From Sphingomonas sp. LC-1 (GTDB lineage: Bacteria; Pseudomonadota; Alphaproteobacteria; Sphingomonadales; Sphingomonadaceae): a stretch of DNA of 64,000 nt. Positions 1-8,543 of the stretch are shown here, one piece after another. The notes beneath the pieces were generated by a model that saw only the letters and a program-made list of their open reading frames with translations, was not told the DNA's origin and ran no database searches. The first letter of the stretch is position 1; every line of letters begins with the position of its first letter. Made by a program: the position numbers and the translations under genes. Location: contig NZ_JANZXB010000002.1 in assembly GCF_025371035.1 (NCBI RefSeq), positions 390,284-454,283 on the forward strand, read 5' to 3'.

Positions 1-259
1 GCGGTAAGCATGGCGCGCGGTTAAGGAAAGGGTACCAAAGAAACCTTAATGATTTAATGTATCGTCAGCGGTGACAGTAAGCGGAACGATTTGCACTGTT
101 CCATTGATTTCAATGTCATGGCCTTGAAGCGCGCGGCGACCGACAGCGGCGATCGCCGTCCATATTTTCCCGGCATCGTGCGCAGATGCCCATTGCCCGT
201 GATCCATCCTCACTGTACCGATCGATACACAGTCGCCAATGTCGAAAGGGGTCAGGGAT
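1..259. other. Intergenic stretch at window edge
   Basis: The first part is comparatively AT-rich and holds no convincing gene. A short minus-strand frame runs through it but continues into the start of the next plus-strand gene and has no visible family. A promoter for the SnoaL-like gene would be expected here, but no clear -35/-10 pair stands out. Confidence 0.4.
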
Positions 260-721
260 ATGCGTCCCCCGCTGCCACCATTCACGCCCGACACCGCCGT
301 GCAAAAGGTCCGCGCGGCCGAAGATGCCTGGAACAGTCGTGACCCCGCGCGCGTGGTGCAGGCCTATACGCCCGACTGCCAGTGGCGGAACCGCGCCGAA
401 TTCATCACCGGACATGATGCGATCGTCGCCTTTCTTCGCCGCAAATGGACGCGGGAGCAGGAATATCGCCTCATCAAGGAATTATGGGCGCAAGAGGGGG
501 CGCGGATCGCGGTCCGCTTCGCCTATGAATGGCATGATGAGGATGGGCAGTGGTTTCGATCCTATGGCAATGAGAATTGGGACTTTGCCGAGGACGGCCG
601 GATGCGGCGCCGGATCGCCTCGATCAACGACCTGCCCATCGGCGAGGCCGATCGCCTGTTCCGCTGGCCGCTGGGGGCCCGTCCTGAGGGACACCCGTCG
701 CTGACCGAGCTGGGGCTGTAG
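260..721 (+). CDS. DUF1348 / SnoaL-like (NTF2-fold) family protein
   Basis: A 153-residue protein of the DUF1348 group in the NTF2/SnoaL-like superfamily. Seen: an early WNSRDP segment, then a Trp/Tyr-rich centre ([19 protein letters not shown]) and a conserved-looking [11 protein letters not shown] segment. These families form small cone-shaped folds; the substrate, if any, is unknown. The start at 260 is preferred over the in-frame ATG at 239 because an AAAGGGG stretch lies about 10 bases upstream of it. The stop is followed after two bases by the start of a TetR-type regulator, so the two are probably co-transcribed and the regulator may control this gene. It appears full length. Confidence 0.85.
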   Translation: MRPPLPPFTPDTAVQKVRAAEDAWNSRDPARVVQAYTPDCQWRNRAEFITGHDAIVAFLRRKWTREQEYRLIKELWAQEGARIAVRFAYEWHDEDGQWFRSYGNENWDFAEDGRMRRRIASINDLPIGEADRLFRWPLGARPEGHPSLTELGL

Positions 722-723
722 CC

Positions 724-1299
724 ATGGCCCGGATGATCGCCGAGCGGGCGGACGCGCTGCCGGGGCTGGCAGAGGTATTTCGCGAATATGGCTATGCCGG
801 GGCCAGCCTGTCGCTGATCGGGACCGCGACGGGACTGGGGCGGGGCAGCCTGTATCACTTCTTCCCCGGCGGAAAGCGCGAGATGGCCGCCGCCGTGCTG
901 GACGATATCGCGCGCTGGTTCGAGGAGTCGATCTTCACCCCGCTCGCGCAGGCGGCGGAGCCGCGCGCGGGAATCGATGCGATGATGGTCGCGGTGGATC
1001 GCTATTTCGAATCGGGGCAGCGCGCCTGCCTGATCGGGGCCTGGGGACTGGGTGCGACGCGTGAGCCCTTTGCCGCGCCGATTACGGGCTATTTCCAACG
1101 CTGGATCGCCGCGTTGCAGGGGGTGCTGGTGCGCGGCGGCGTGGCGGAGGGGCATGCCACGGTGCTGGCGCAGGATGTGGTCAGCGGCATCCAGGGTGCG
1201 ATCCTGCTGTCGCGCGCGCTAGGCGACGCCGGTCTGTTCCGCGCGACGCTGGGGCGGTTGACCGCGCGGCTCTATACCGCGCTCGCCGCGGCCGAATAA
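724..1299 (+). CDS. TetR/AcrR family transcriptional regulator
   Basis: A 191-residue regulator with a TetR-type helix-turn-helix in the first 60 residues; the recognition-helix region reads GLGRGSLYHFFPGGKREM, the hallmark of the family. The rest is the variable ligand-binding and dimerisation domain, which gives no clue to the ligand. It starts two bases after the SnoaL-like gene, indicating an operon. Members usually repress their own operon, so the partner gene is a likely target (inference). The end converges on the cystathionine gamma-synthase gene, with a GC-rich hairpin between. Confidence 0.9.
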   Translation: MARMIAERADALPGLAEVFREYGYAGASLSLIGTATGLGRGSLYHFFPGGKREMAAAVLDDIARWFEESIFTPLAQAAEPRAGIDAMMVAVDRYFESGQRACLIGAWGLGATREPFAAPITGYFQRWIAALQGVLVRGGVAEGHATVLAQDVVSGIQGAILLSRALGDAGLFRATLGRLTARLYTALAAAE

Positions 1300-1323
1300 G
1301 GGGGCGGGCCGAAGCGCGCCCCC
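1300..1323. terminator. Hairpin between convergent genes
   Basis: GGGGGCG and CGCCCCC arms separated by about 10 bases, starting at the end of the TetR stop codon and ending before the minus-strand gene. There is no long T-run on either side, so it may be a weak bidirectional terminator. Confidence 0.45.
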
Positions 1324-1332
1324 TCGCATCGG

Positions 1333-2664
1333 TCAGATCGCCGCCAGCGCCTGTTCGCAATCGGCGATCAGGTCGTCGGCATCCTCGACCCCGATCGAGA
1401 TGCGGACCAGATTGTCGGTGATCCCCAGCGCCGCCTTGCGCTCGTCGGGCACGGAAAGATGGGTCATCGCCGCCGGGTGGCTGGCCAGCGTTTCGGTCCC
1501 GCCCAGGCTGACCGCCAGCTTGGCGATGCGAAGCGCGTCCAGGAAGCGAAAGGATTCGGCCTCGCCGCCCTTGAGGTAGAGCGAGAAGGTCGATCCGCCG
1601 CCGGTGCAGTGGCGGCGATAAATATCCGCCTGCCGCTCCAGGCCCGGCGTTCCCTCCAGAAAGCCCAGATAGCCGACCCGCTCGACCTTGGGGTGATCGC
1701 GTAAGTAAGCGCAGACCTTGGCCGCATTCTCGCCCGCGCGGCTCATGCGCAGCTCCAGCGTCTCCAGCGAACGGAGCAGCATCCAGGCGGTATTGGGGTC
1801 GCAGATGGTGCCGATCGTGTTGCGCATCGAACGGATGGTGGCGATGTGTGCCTTGGACCCCAGCACGCCGCCCGCGACCAGATCGGAATGGCCGCCGGCA
1901 TATTTGGTCAGCGAATAGACGACGAGATCGGCCCCGTGCTTGAGCGGACGCTGCCAGAGCGGGCCGAGAAACGTGTTGTCGATCGCGATCGGGGGCTTTT
2001 CGGGGGCATCGGCGAAGGCCGCGTCGCGCGCGGCCGAGACTGCTTCGATATCGACCAGCGCATTGGTCGGATTGGCGGGGCTTTCCAGATAGATCAGCGC
2101 GACCCGGCCGATCGCGGCGGCCTTTTCCAGCACGCCGTCGATTTCCTCGCGGGTGGCCCCGGCGGGAAAGTCGAGCCACTTGACCCCGAACCGGCCCAGG
2201 ATGCGGCCGATCAGCGTCTCGGTCGCGGCATAGAGTGGGCCCGAATGGACGATCACGTCGCCCGGCTGGACCATCGACAGGAACAGGGTCGCGATCGCCG
2301 CCATGCCGCTGGAGAAGGTCAGCGCATCCTCCGCCTCGTCCCAGATGGCGAGGCGATCCTCCAGAATCTCCTGGTTCGGCCCGTTGAAGCGCGAATAGAC
2401 CAGGCCATCGGCGCCGCCGGGACGCTTGCCGGTCACGCCCTCGAAATGGCGCTTTCCCGCCGCCGCATTGGGGAAGACGAAGGTCGAGGTCAGGAAGATC
2501 GGCGGCTTGAGCGACCCTTCGGACAGAACCGGGTCATAGCCATGACCCATCATCAGCGTCGATGGCTTCAGCTTGCGATCGCCGATGCTGGTCGCATCGC
2601 TCGCGCGGTCGGCCGGGGCCTGACCCTGGGGCGGAACGCCGGTCAGATCGGATTCGGTCGGCAT
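1333..2664 (-). CDS. Cystathionine gamma-synthase family PLP enzyme
   Basis: A 443-residue PLP-dependent enzyme of the Cys/Met metabolism class (MetB/MetC/MegL fold, cytosolic). Seen: a substrate and cofactor region with SSGMAAI, the family Y-R-type segment YSRFNGPNQ, DNTFLGP, and the PLP-lysine motif YSLTKYAGGHSD. About 40 residues at the N-terminus (rich in A, P and D) precede the usual core, making it slightly longer than typical. AAGGAG lies seven bases before the ATG. Which reaction it catalyses (gamma-synthase, beta-lyase or methionine gamma-lyase) cannot be told from motifs, so no gene symbol is given. It lies 80 bases downstream of pgeF on the same strand and may share that transcript. 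Confidence 0.88.
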   Translation of the reverse strand: MPTESDLTGVPPQGQAPADRASDATSIGDRKLKPSTLMMGHGYDPVLSEGSLKPPIFLTSTFVFPNAAAGKRHFEGVTGKRPGGADGLVYSRFNGPNQEILEDRLAIWDEAEDALTFSSGMAAIATLFLSMVQPGDVIVHSGPLYAATETLIGRILGRFGVKWLDFPAGATREEIDGVLEKAAAIGRVALIYLESPANPTNALVDIEAVSAARDAAFADAPEKPPIAIDNTFLGPLWQRPLKHGADLVVYSLTKYAGGHSDLVAGGVLGSKAHIATIRSMRNTIGTICDPNTAWMLLRSLETLELRMSRAGENAAKVCAYLRDHPKVERVGYLGFLEGTPGLERQADIYRRHCTGGGSTFSLYLKGGEAESFRFLDALRIAKLAVSLGGTETLASHPAAMTHLSVPDERKAALGITDNLVRISIGVEDADDLIADCEQALAAI

Positions 2665-2744
2665 GGTGGTCTCCTTGGGACAAGAGGGCCGCTCTGTCGG
2701 CGGCTATGCCCCAAGGATAGCGTGGCAAACGGCTTTGGCGAGGC

Positions 2745-3509
2745 TCAAGCCAGCCCGATCAGCGAAATCTGGCGACCATAAGAGGGCTCGCCGCGATGGG
2801 TGGCGCGGCGGAAGCTGAAGAATCGGTCCTCCTGCGCATAGGTGTCCTCGCTCAGCGCGGCGACGCGTGCGACCCCGGCGGCGGCGAGGCGGTGGGCGAC
2901 ATAGGCTTCAAGGTCGAACTGGTAATGATCCGCCCGCGTGCCATCGGCGAAGAAGCGTTCATTCTCGGGTGCCTGTTCGACGAAGCGGCGCAGGAAGGCG
3001 GCATCGACCTCATAGCTGGCGCGCGCGATGCACGGCCCGATGGCGGCCGCGATACGGTCGCGCTGCGCCCCGAGCGCTTCCATCGCGATCAGGGTGGCAT
3101 CGGTGATGCCGCCAAACGCCCCCTTCCATCCGGCATGCGCCGCCCCGATCACCCCGGCCTGGGCGTCGGCGAACAGCACCGGCGCGCAGTCGGCGGTCAG
3201 AATGCCGAGCAGCAGCCCCGGGCGATCGGTCACCAGCGCATCGCCATGCGGGCGGATATCGTCCTCCGGTACGGTCAGCACCGTCACCGCCTCCGCCGAA
3301 TGAATCTGATAGCAGGTAATGAGGCGGCCACCGGGCAGCACCGCATCGCGCGCGCGGCGGCGGTTTTCCGCGACGGCGTCCGCGTCGTCCTCGGATCCCA
3401 GCCCGACGTTCAGACCGCCATGGATGCCCCCCGACACACCGCCACGCCGCCCGAGAAATGCGTGCGGCACCGCGTTCAGCAGCGGGGTGTTCAGCGCTTC
3501 GACGCTCAT
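2745..3509 (-). CDS. pgeF: Peptidoglycan editing factor PgeF (laccase-domain, YfiH family)
   Basis: A 254-residue protein of the YfiH/DUF152 family, which in Escherichia coli removes misincorporated L-Ser from peptidoglycan precursors; other members are described as multicopper or purine-nucleoside enzymes. Seen: the metal-site motifs HSAEAVTV, TADCAPVLFAD, GAAHAGWKGAF and GPCIARASYEVD with the His and Cys residues intact. Its ATG overlaps the stop of the upstream GNAT gene (four-base ATGA), so it is translationally coupled. Association with lgt and a COG1565 methyltransferase is a conserved alphaproteobacterial arrangement. Length is typical. Confidence 0.92.
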   Translation of the reverse strand: MSVEALNTPLLNAVPHAFLGRRGGVSGGIHGGLNVGLGSEDDADAVAENRRRARDAVLPGGRLITCYQIHSAEAVTVLTVPEDDIRPHGDALVTDRPGLLLGILTADCAPVLFADAQAGVIGAAHAGWKGAFGGITDATLIAMEALGAQRDRIAAAIGPCIARASYEVDAAFLRRFVEQAPENERFFADGTRADHYQFDLEAYVAHRLAAAGVARVAALSEDTYAQEDRFFSFRRATHRGEPSYGRQISLIGLA

Positions 3510-4015
3510 AGCGACAATCTCATGATCCGGTCCTCATCGATGGTGTCGCCCACCGGGAAATCATAGCGGCCGATATCGACAAAGCCGTAGCGTGCATAAA
3601 AGGCCTTGGCCCGGTGGTTGTCGACATAGACCGACAGGATCAGCGCGCTCGCCCCGCATTGCCGTGCGGTCGCGATCGTCCAGTCCATCAGCGCAGGGCC
3701 GACGCCCGCCCCCAAATGGCTCGACGCGACGTACAACTGATAGAGTTCGACCGCATCGGCCGGCCATTCGCCGGGAAAGCCCACGGGGCCGATCTTGGCA
3801 AAGCCGATGATCGCATCCCCCTCGACCGCCAGCCGGATGGTGAAATCGGGGTCGCCGATCTGGCTCGGCAAACCCTCCGGCCCGAAAGCCTCGTCGAGAA
3901 AGGCGTTCAGATCGGCGGGCGGGTAGAGATGCCCGAAGGTGTCGGTGAAGGCGGCGCGCGCCATCGCGGCCAGCGTCTCGCCATCGCCGGGCGCGGCGTC
4001 GCGATAGACGATCAT
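3506..4015 (-). CDS. GNAT family N-acetyltransferase
   Basis: A 169-residue GNAT-fold acetyltransferase. Seen: the beta4-alpha3 segment LYVASSHLGAGVGPALMDW, which carries a degenerate acetyl-CoA pyrophosphate loop, and the C-terminal YVDNHRAKAFYARYGFVDIG typical of the family. The acceptor is unknown; small GNATs act on amino groups of antibiotics, polyamines or protein N-termini. It overlaps both neighbours by four bases (ATGA at each junction), so it is a mid-operon gene between the COG1565 methyltransferase and pgeF. Confidence 0.9.
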   Translation of the reverse strand: MIVYRDAAPGDGETLAAMARAAFTDTFGHLYPPADLNAFLDEAFGPEGLPSQIGDPDFTIRLAVEGDAIIGFAKIGPVGFPGEWPADAVELYQLYVASSHLGAGVGPALMDWTIATARQCGASALILSVYVDNHRAKAFYARYGFVDIGRYDFPVGDTIDEDRIMRLSL

Positions 4016-5094
4016 TCGCCATACCCCGCCGGGACGGGCCAGTCGGGGCGCGTCACCGCCAGCGCGCGGAACAGCGTACCCATGTCCTGCATCAGCCTGT
4101 TGCGATCGGCGAGCAACGCATCGGCACGGTCCGGATGCGCACGAGCCAGGCTGGCAGTCCGCTGGTCGATGCCGAGCGCGCCGAGCAGATCGCGCTGCGT
4201 CACCGGGCCGAACGCGGAGAGACCGACGGACTGCGCGGCGGCGGCGAGCGTCGTGAAGTCCACATGCGCGCTCAGATCCTGCTCGCCGGGCCGGTCGAAG
4301 GGGTTGGTATAGGCATGGCCCCGGACTGCCTGCAACGTGTCGGCGATGGCGGGGCCTTCATAGCCATAATCGACGATCAGTGCGGCCCCGCCCTGTGCGG
4401 CGATCCGGGCGGCAAGGGTCCGCATCACCGCGACGCTGGCGGGGGAAACCTCAAGGACCGAACCGGCCTCCGCCTCGCGCAACGGTTCGGGAATGACCTC
4501 GGCAGGCACGGGTGGCCCCGCGATCGGCAGGAACAGCAGGTCCTGCGCCGCGACCAGCCGCTCGTGCCAGCCATCGCCGCGCCGTACCAGTTGCCGGATC
4601 GGCAGCGCATCGAAGAACTCGTTGGCGACGACGATGAGCGGGCGATCGGTGGGCAGCGTCTCGACGCTTTCGTGCCACCGGGCGTCCTTCACCCGCTGGC
4701 CCTGCGCCGCGCGCAGGGTGGCGCTGGTCTCGACGAAATGGATGGGCGGCGTCAGCCCCGCCTTCGCCATGGCCCGCCGGGCATCCGCCGCCAGCGTGCC
4801 GCGACCGGGCCCCAGTTCGACCCAGTGAATATCAGGCCGTCCCGCCCGATCCCACAGATCGGCGCACCACAGACCGATCAGTTCGCCGAACATCTGGCTG
4901 ATCTCGGGGCTGGTGGTGAAGTCGCCACCTGCGCCCAGCGGATCGCGGGTGCCGTAATAATGCGCATTGGCGGCGGCCATGAACTGCGCCACCGGGATCG
5001 GCCCGGCCAGCGCAATGGCGCGCGCCAGCCGTTCGGGCAGCGCATCCTCTGGCGCGGGCTGGTGACCGGCGGGGGGGATCAGCGGGTTCGTCAT
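4012..5094 (-). CDS. COG1565 SAM-dependent methyltransferase (NDUFAF7-like)
   Basis: A 360-residue class I SAM-dependent methyltransferase of the COG1565/DUF185 family. The mitochondrial relative NDUFAF7 methylates an arginine of complex I subunit NDUFS2. Seen: the family N-terminal segment YYGTRDPLGAGGDFTTSPEI, SQMFGELIG, the SAM loop VELGPGRGTLAADARRA, then ANEFFDALPIRQ, all diagnostic. Whether the bacterial enzyme acts on complex I is unproven. It starts about 40 bases after lgt and its stop overlaps the GNAT start, so it belongs to the lgt operon. Confidence 0.9.
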   Translation of the reverse strand: MTNPLIPPAGHQPAPEDALPERLARAIALAGPIPVAQFMAAANAHYYGTRDPLGAGGDFTTSPEISQMFGELIGLWCADLWDRAGRPDIHWVELGPGRGTLAADARRAMAKAGLTPPIHFVETSATLRAAQGQRVKDARWHESVETLPTDRPLIVVANEFFDALPIRQLVRRGDGWHERLVAAQDLLFLPIAGPPVPAEVIPEPLREAEAGSVLEVSPASVAVMRTLAARIAAQGGAALIVDYGYEGPAIADTLQAVRGHAYTNPFDRPGEQDLSAHVDFTTLAAAAQSVGLSAFGPVTQRDLLGALGIDQRTASLARAHPDRADALLADRNRLMQDMGTLFRALAVTRPDWPVPAGYGE

Positions 5095-5134
5095 GCCCCC
5101 GCTCTGCCCCCCGAACCTCGCGACCGCAAGACCG

Positions 5135-6016
5135 TCAGGCGACGCTGTCGCTCCCCGCGATCGGCTCGACCCGGACGCGGCGACCCTTGGCGCTGTTCAT
5201 CAGATACAGGCCGCCCAGGATCATCGGCACGCACAGCCACTGGCCCATGTGCAGCCCGGTCACCTGCGCAAAGGCGCGGAGCTGCTGGTCGGGTTCGCGA
5301 AAGAACTCCACGATAAAGCGCGCGATGCCGTAACCCAGTAGGAACAGGCCCGACAGCTTGCCCGGATCGTAGCGCGACTTGGTCCGCCAGAAGGCGAAGC
5401 TCATCACCGCGAACAGCACCAGTCCCTCCAGCCCCGCTTCGTAAAGTTGGCTCGGGTGGCGCGCCGGGTCGGGCAGGCCGAAGGGCACGGTGCGCGGGAA
5501 GATGATCGCCCAGGGCACGTCCGACGGCTTGCCCCATAATTCGCCGTTCACGAAATTGGCGAGGCGCCCCAGGAACAGTCCGACCGGCGCGGCGCAGACC
5601 AGATAGTCGAGGATGCGCAGCCAGTTGAGCTTGTGCTTGCGCGCGAACAGGATGACACCGACCCCGGTGCCCACGGCGCCGCCATGGAAACTCATGCCCC
5701 CATCCCACAGCCGAACGATGCGCAAGGGGTGCAGGAACATCTCCGGCGCATAGAAGATCACATAGCCGAACCGCCCGCCCAGGATGATGCCCAGCGTGGC
5801 GTAGAAGACGAGGTCGTCGGCATGCGCGCGCGACATTGGCGCACCCGGCCGGTCGAGCATCTTGCCCAGATACCACCAGCCGAACAGGATGCCGGTGATA
5901 TAGGCCAGGCTGTACCAGCGCAGCGTGAAGAAGCCGATCGAGAAGACATCCGGGTGCAACCCCAGATCCTCGAACCGGATATGGCCGGTGGCGGCCGCGA
6001 GCATGGGCAGGATCAA
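5135..6016 (-). CDS. lgt: Prolipoprotein diacylglyceryl transferase
   Basis: Inner-membrane enzyme that moves diacylglycerol from phosphatidylglycerol to the lipobox cysteine of prelipoproteins, the first step of lipoprotein maturation. Seen: multiple hydrophobic segments, the HGGAVGTG catalytic-histidine motif and the Lgt signature [13 protein letters not shown] with Arg, Asn and Glu present. The frame is open upstream to 6142, but that extension is unlike Lgt. A TTG at 6016 has AAGGGA seven bases upstream and gives 293 residues; an ATG at 6004 (289 residues) is the alternative. It is first in the operon that continues to pgeF. Several predicted lipoproteins in this window (OmpA-like, M23) would be substrates. 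Confidence 0.93.
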   Translation of the reverse strand: MILPMLAAATGHIRFEDLGLHPDVFSIGFFTLRWYSLAYITGILFGWWYLGKMLDRPGAPMSRAHADDLVFYATLGIILGGRFGYVIFYAPEMFLHPLRIVRLWDGGMSFHGGAVGTGVGVILFARKHKLNWLRILDYLVCAAPVGLFLGRLANFVNGELWGKPSDVPWAIIFPRTVPFGLPDPARHPSQLYEAGLEGLVLFAVMSFAFWRTKSRYDPGKLSGLFLLGYGIARFIVEFFREPDQQLRAFAQVTGLHMGQWLCVPMILGGLYLMNSAKGRRVRVEPIAGSDSVA

Positions 6017-6098
6017 GCGCGTTTCCCTTATCTCTGACCCGCTTCCATAGAAGGGTCGCGCGACAACACCAAGACCATGGGTTGGGGACGGAATGTGC

Positions 6099-6172
6099 GC
6101 TTCGACCTGGCTCGGCGTGAACGGAGGTAACCTCCATCCCAACCTCCGTTCAGCCTGAGCGACGTCGAAGGC
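6099..6172. repeat. Dispersed palindromic repeat, copy A
   Basis: Inverted repeat between lgt and the molybdopterin subunit gene. The left arm starts GCTTCGACCTGGCTCGGC and the right arm reads CAGCCTGAGCGACGTCGAAG; the inner ends carry CGGAGG and CCTCCG. It matches copies at 41.3, 45.9, 50.8 and 62.1 kb. Confidence 0.75.
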
Positions 6173-6329
6173 CAGGCCGTGACGGTCACCAAATCACGCC
6201 AGGTCGCGGAGATTTACGGTTCGCGCGCAAAAAACCTTTGGGCTTTCGCGCGGACGATCGGTCCCTTCGCTATCAGACAGCGAAACCCCCGGCTTGCCTG
6301 ACTGCCCTTGCGCGTTAAGGCTCGACCCG

Positions 6330-8543
6330 ATGGATGTGAACAGGCGCAACATACTCATCGGCGGCGGCGCAGGCGTCGGGTTGCTCGTCGCCTGGAGCCT
6401 GTGGCCGCGCGCCTACGCACCCAATCTGACCGTCAATCCGGGCGAGCAGGCCTTTGGCGCCTGGCTGAAGATCGGGCGTGACGGCATCGTCACGGTCGCG
6501 GTGCCGCAGGCCGAACATGGGCAGGGCATCACGACCACGCTGGCCCAGATCGTCGCCGACGAATTGGGTGCGGACTGGCAGACGGTCGCGGTGAAGCCCG
6601 CCCCGATCAATCCGCTCTACGCCAATCCGGTCGGCGTCGATTCGCTGTTCGAGGGCGCCTTCGATCGACTGTCTGGGGCGATGCGCGCCGAATGGCTGCG
6701 GCGCGACATGGTGATGCTGACCGGTGGCTCGAGTTCGATCCGCATGTTCGAGGCTCCCGCCCGCGCCGCCGCCGCGACCGCCCGCGCGCTGATGGCGCAG
6801 GCCGCCGCGCGCCGTTGGGGCTTGGACTGGACCGCGTGCGAGGCCAAGGACGGCTTCATCATCCATGACGGCAAGCGGCTGCGCTTCGCCGAACTGGCCG
6901 AGGCGGCGGCGGGGGAGACGGTGCCCGCGCCCTTGCCGCTGGGGAGCGGTGGCGCGGGGCGACTGGCGGGGGGCGACCTTCCCCGGCTCGATTCACCCGC
7001 CAAGATCGACGGGTCCGCCAATTTCACCGCCGACATCCGCCTGTCCGACATGGTGCATGTCGCGATCCGCCATGCGCCGCTGGGGAGGACCCGCGCCATC
7101 CGGCTGAATCGGGATGCCGCGATGAAGGTCACCGGCGTGGTCGATGTGATCGAGGGCGGTGACTGGGTGGCGGTCGCGGCCGCGAGCTGGTGGGTCGCCC
7201 AACGGGGATTGGACGCGGCGGCCCCGCGGGCGGTGACCGACGGGCCGGTGCCGAGCAGCGCGGGGATTGCGCAGGCACTCGACAAAGCGTTGGGCGCGGA
7301 TGGGCGAACGGTCATGACGCGCGGCGATGTCGCCGATGCCCTGGACGGCGAAGGACTGGTCGAAGCACGCTATCGAATCGGTGTCGGCGTCCATGCCGCG
7401 ATCGAGCCGCGCGCGGCGGTGGCGGCATGGCGCGACGACGCGCTGGAGCTGTGGGTGCCCACCCAGGTTCCGGCACAGGTCCGCGCACTGGCGGCGGACG
7501 CGGTGGGGCTGGACCCGGATCGGGTGATCGTCCACCCCATGCCGATCGGCGGCTCGTTCGGCGTCGCGCTGGAATCGGATGCGGCGATACAGGCGGCGAC
7601 GATCGCCGCGAAGCTGAAGCGTCCGGTCAATCTGCAATGGTCGCGCGCCGATGACCTGCGTCGTGACGCGTTTCGCGCGCCCGCTCTGGCCAGGCTGACC
7701 GCGCGGGTCGCCAAGGGGGGGATTGTCGGCTGGCGAAGCCGGATCGCGACGCCCTCGACCGGGCCGGAACTGGCGCACCGGGTCATGCCAGGCGGACCGG
7801 CGCGCTGGGGGATGCGGGGGCAGGGCAGGGGGGATGCCTATGCCATGGGCGGCGCGGTGCCGCCTTATGCAATTCCCGCGCTGGCGGTGCATCATCACGA
7901 CGCGGACCTGCCGATTCCGACCGGCCATGTGCGGGGCGGGGCGCATGTCGCCAATGTGTTTGCCAGCGAATCGTTCATCGACGAATTGGCGGGACACGCC
8001 GGGGCCGATCCGCTGGCGTGGCGGATCGCGATGCTGGGCGACGAACCCCGGCTCGCCCGGTGCCTGTCCACCGCCGCTTCGCTGGGTGGCTGGGAAGGCG
8101 GCGGTGCGGGCAGCGGCCAGGGGGTGGCGGTACACGCCTTTCGCGGCAGCTATATTGCGGTGCTGGCCGAGGCGCATCGGGGTGAGGACGGCCGGCCGGT
8201 GGTCGACCGGCTGGTCGCCGCGCTCGATTGCGGGCGGGTGGTCAACCCCGACATCGTGCGCCAGCAGGTGGAAGGTGGGCTGATCTTCGGCCTCGCCCAT
8301 CTGTTCGGCACGGATATAGGATTTTCCAAGGGGCTGGCGGAGCCCGCGCGGCTGGGGGCGCTCCGGCTGCCGCTTCTGGCCGACACGCCCGACATCACGG
8401 TCGAACTGATCGCCTCCGACGACGCGTCCGGCGGTGTCGGCGAACTGGCCGTGCCCCCGGTTGCCCCCGCCATCGCCAATGCGCTGGCTACCCTGCCCGG
8501 AAGCCCAAGGATACGAAGCCTGCCCATGGAGTTGTCCGCCTGA
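6330..8543 (+). CDS. Xanthine dehydrogenase family molybdopterin-binding subunit (IorB-like)
   Basis: A 737-residue molybdenum hydroxylase large subunit resembling the isoquinoline 1-oxidoreductase beta subunit and membrane-associated aldehyde dehydrogenases. The N-terminus MDVNRRNILIGGGAG followed by a hydrophobic stretch looks like a twin-arginine signal or anchor, so it probably acts in the periplasm. Seen: PQAEHGQG (molybdopterin contact region), GGSFGVALESD, and the GGVGELAVPP segment carrying the catalytic-type Glu. The start at 6330 follows AAGG nine bases upstream. The usual partner, a small [2Fe-2S] subunit, is not adjacent. Its stop overlaps the hemH start (TGATG), implying coupling. 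The substrate is unknown. Confidence 0.87.
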   Translation: MDVNRRNILIGGGAGVGLLVAWSLWPRAYAPNLTVNPGEQAFGAWLKIGRDGIVTVAVPQAEHGQGITTTLAQIVADELGADWQTVAVKPAPINPLYANPVGVDSLFEGAFDRLSGAMRAEWLRRDMVMLTGGSSSIRMFEAPARAAAATARALMAQAAARRWGLDWTACEAKDGFIIHDGKRLRFAELAEAAAGETVPAPLPLGSGGAGRLAGGDLPRLDSPAKIDGSANFTADIRLSDMVHVAIRHAPLGRTRAIRLNRDAAMKVTGVVDVIEGGDWVAVAAASWWVAQRGLDAAAPRAVTDGPVPSSAGIAQALDKALGADGRTVMTRGDVADALDGEGLVEARYRIGVGVHAAIEPRAAVAAWRDDALELWVPTQVPAQVRALAADAVGLDPDRVIVHPMPIGGSFGVALESDAAIQAATIAAKLKRPVNLQWSRADDLRRDAFRAPALARLTARVAKGGIVGWRSRIATPSTGPELAHRVMPGGPARWGMRGQGRGDAYAMGGAVPPYAIPALAVHHHDADLPIPTGHVRGGAHVANVFASESFIDELAGHAGADPLAWRIAMLGDEPRLARCLSTAASLGGWEGGGAGSGQGVAVHAFRGSYIAVLAEAHRGEDGRPVVDRLVAALDCGRVVNPDIVRQQVEGGLIFGLAHLFGTDIGFSKGLAEPARLGALRLPLLADTPDITVELIASDDASGGVGELAVPPVAPAIANALATLPGSPRIRSLPMELSA

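Noticed and set aside
46-294. An 82-codon minus-strand frame at the left edge
   Set aside because: It overlaps the start of the SnoaL-like gene, has no clear ribosome site and no recognisable family.
2665-2744. A SAM-type riboswitch before the cystathionine gamma-synthase family gene
   Set aside because: The gap is only 80 bases, and no pseudoknot or conserved SAM-II core was seen.
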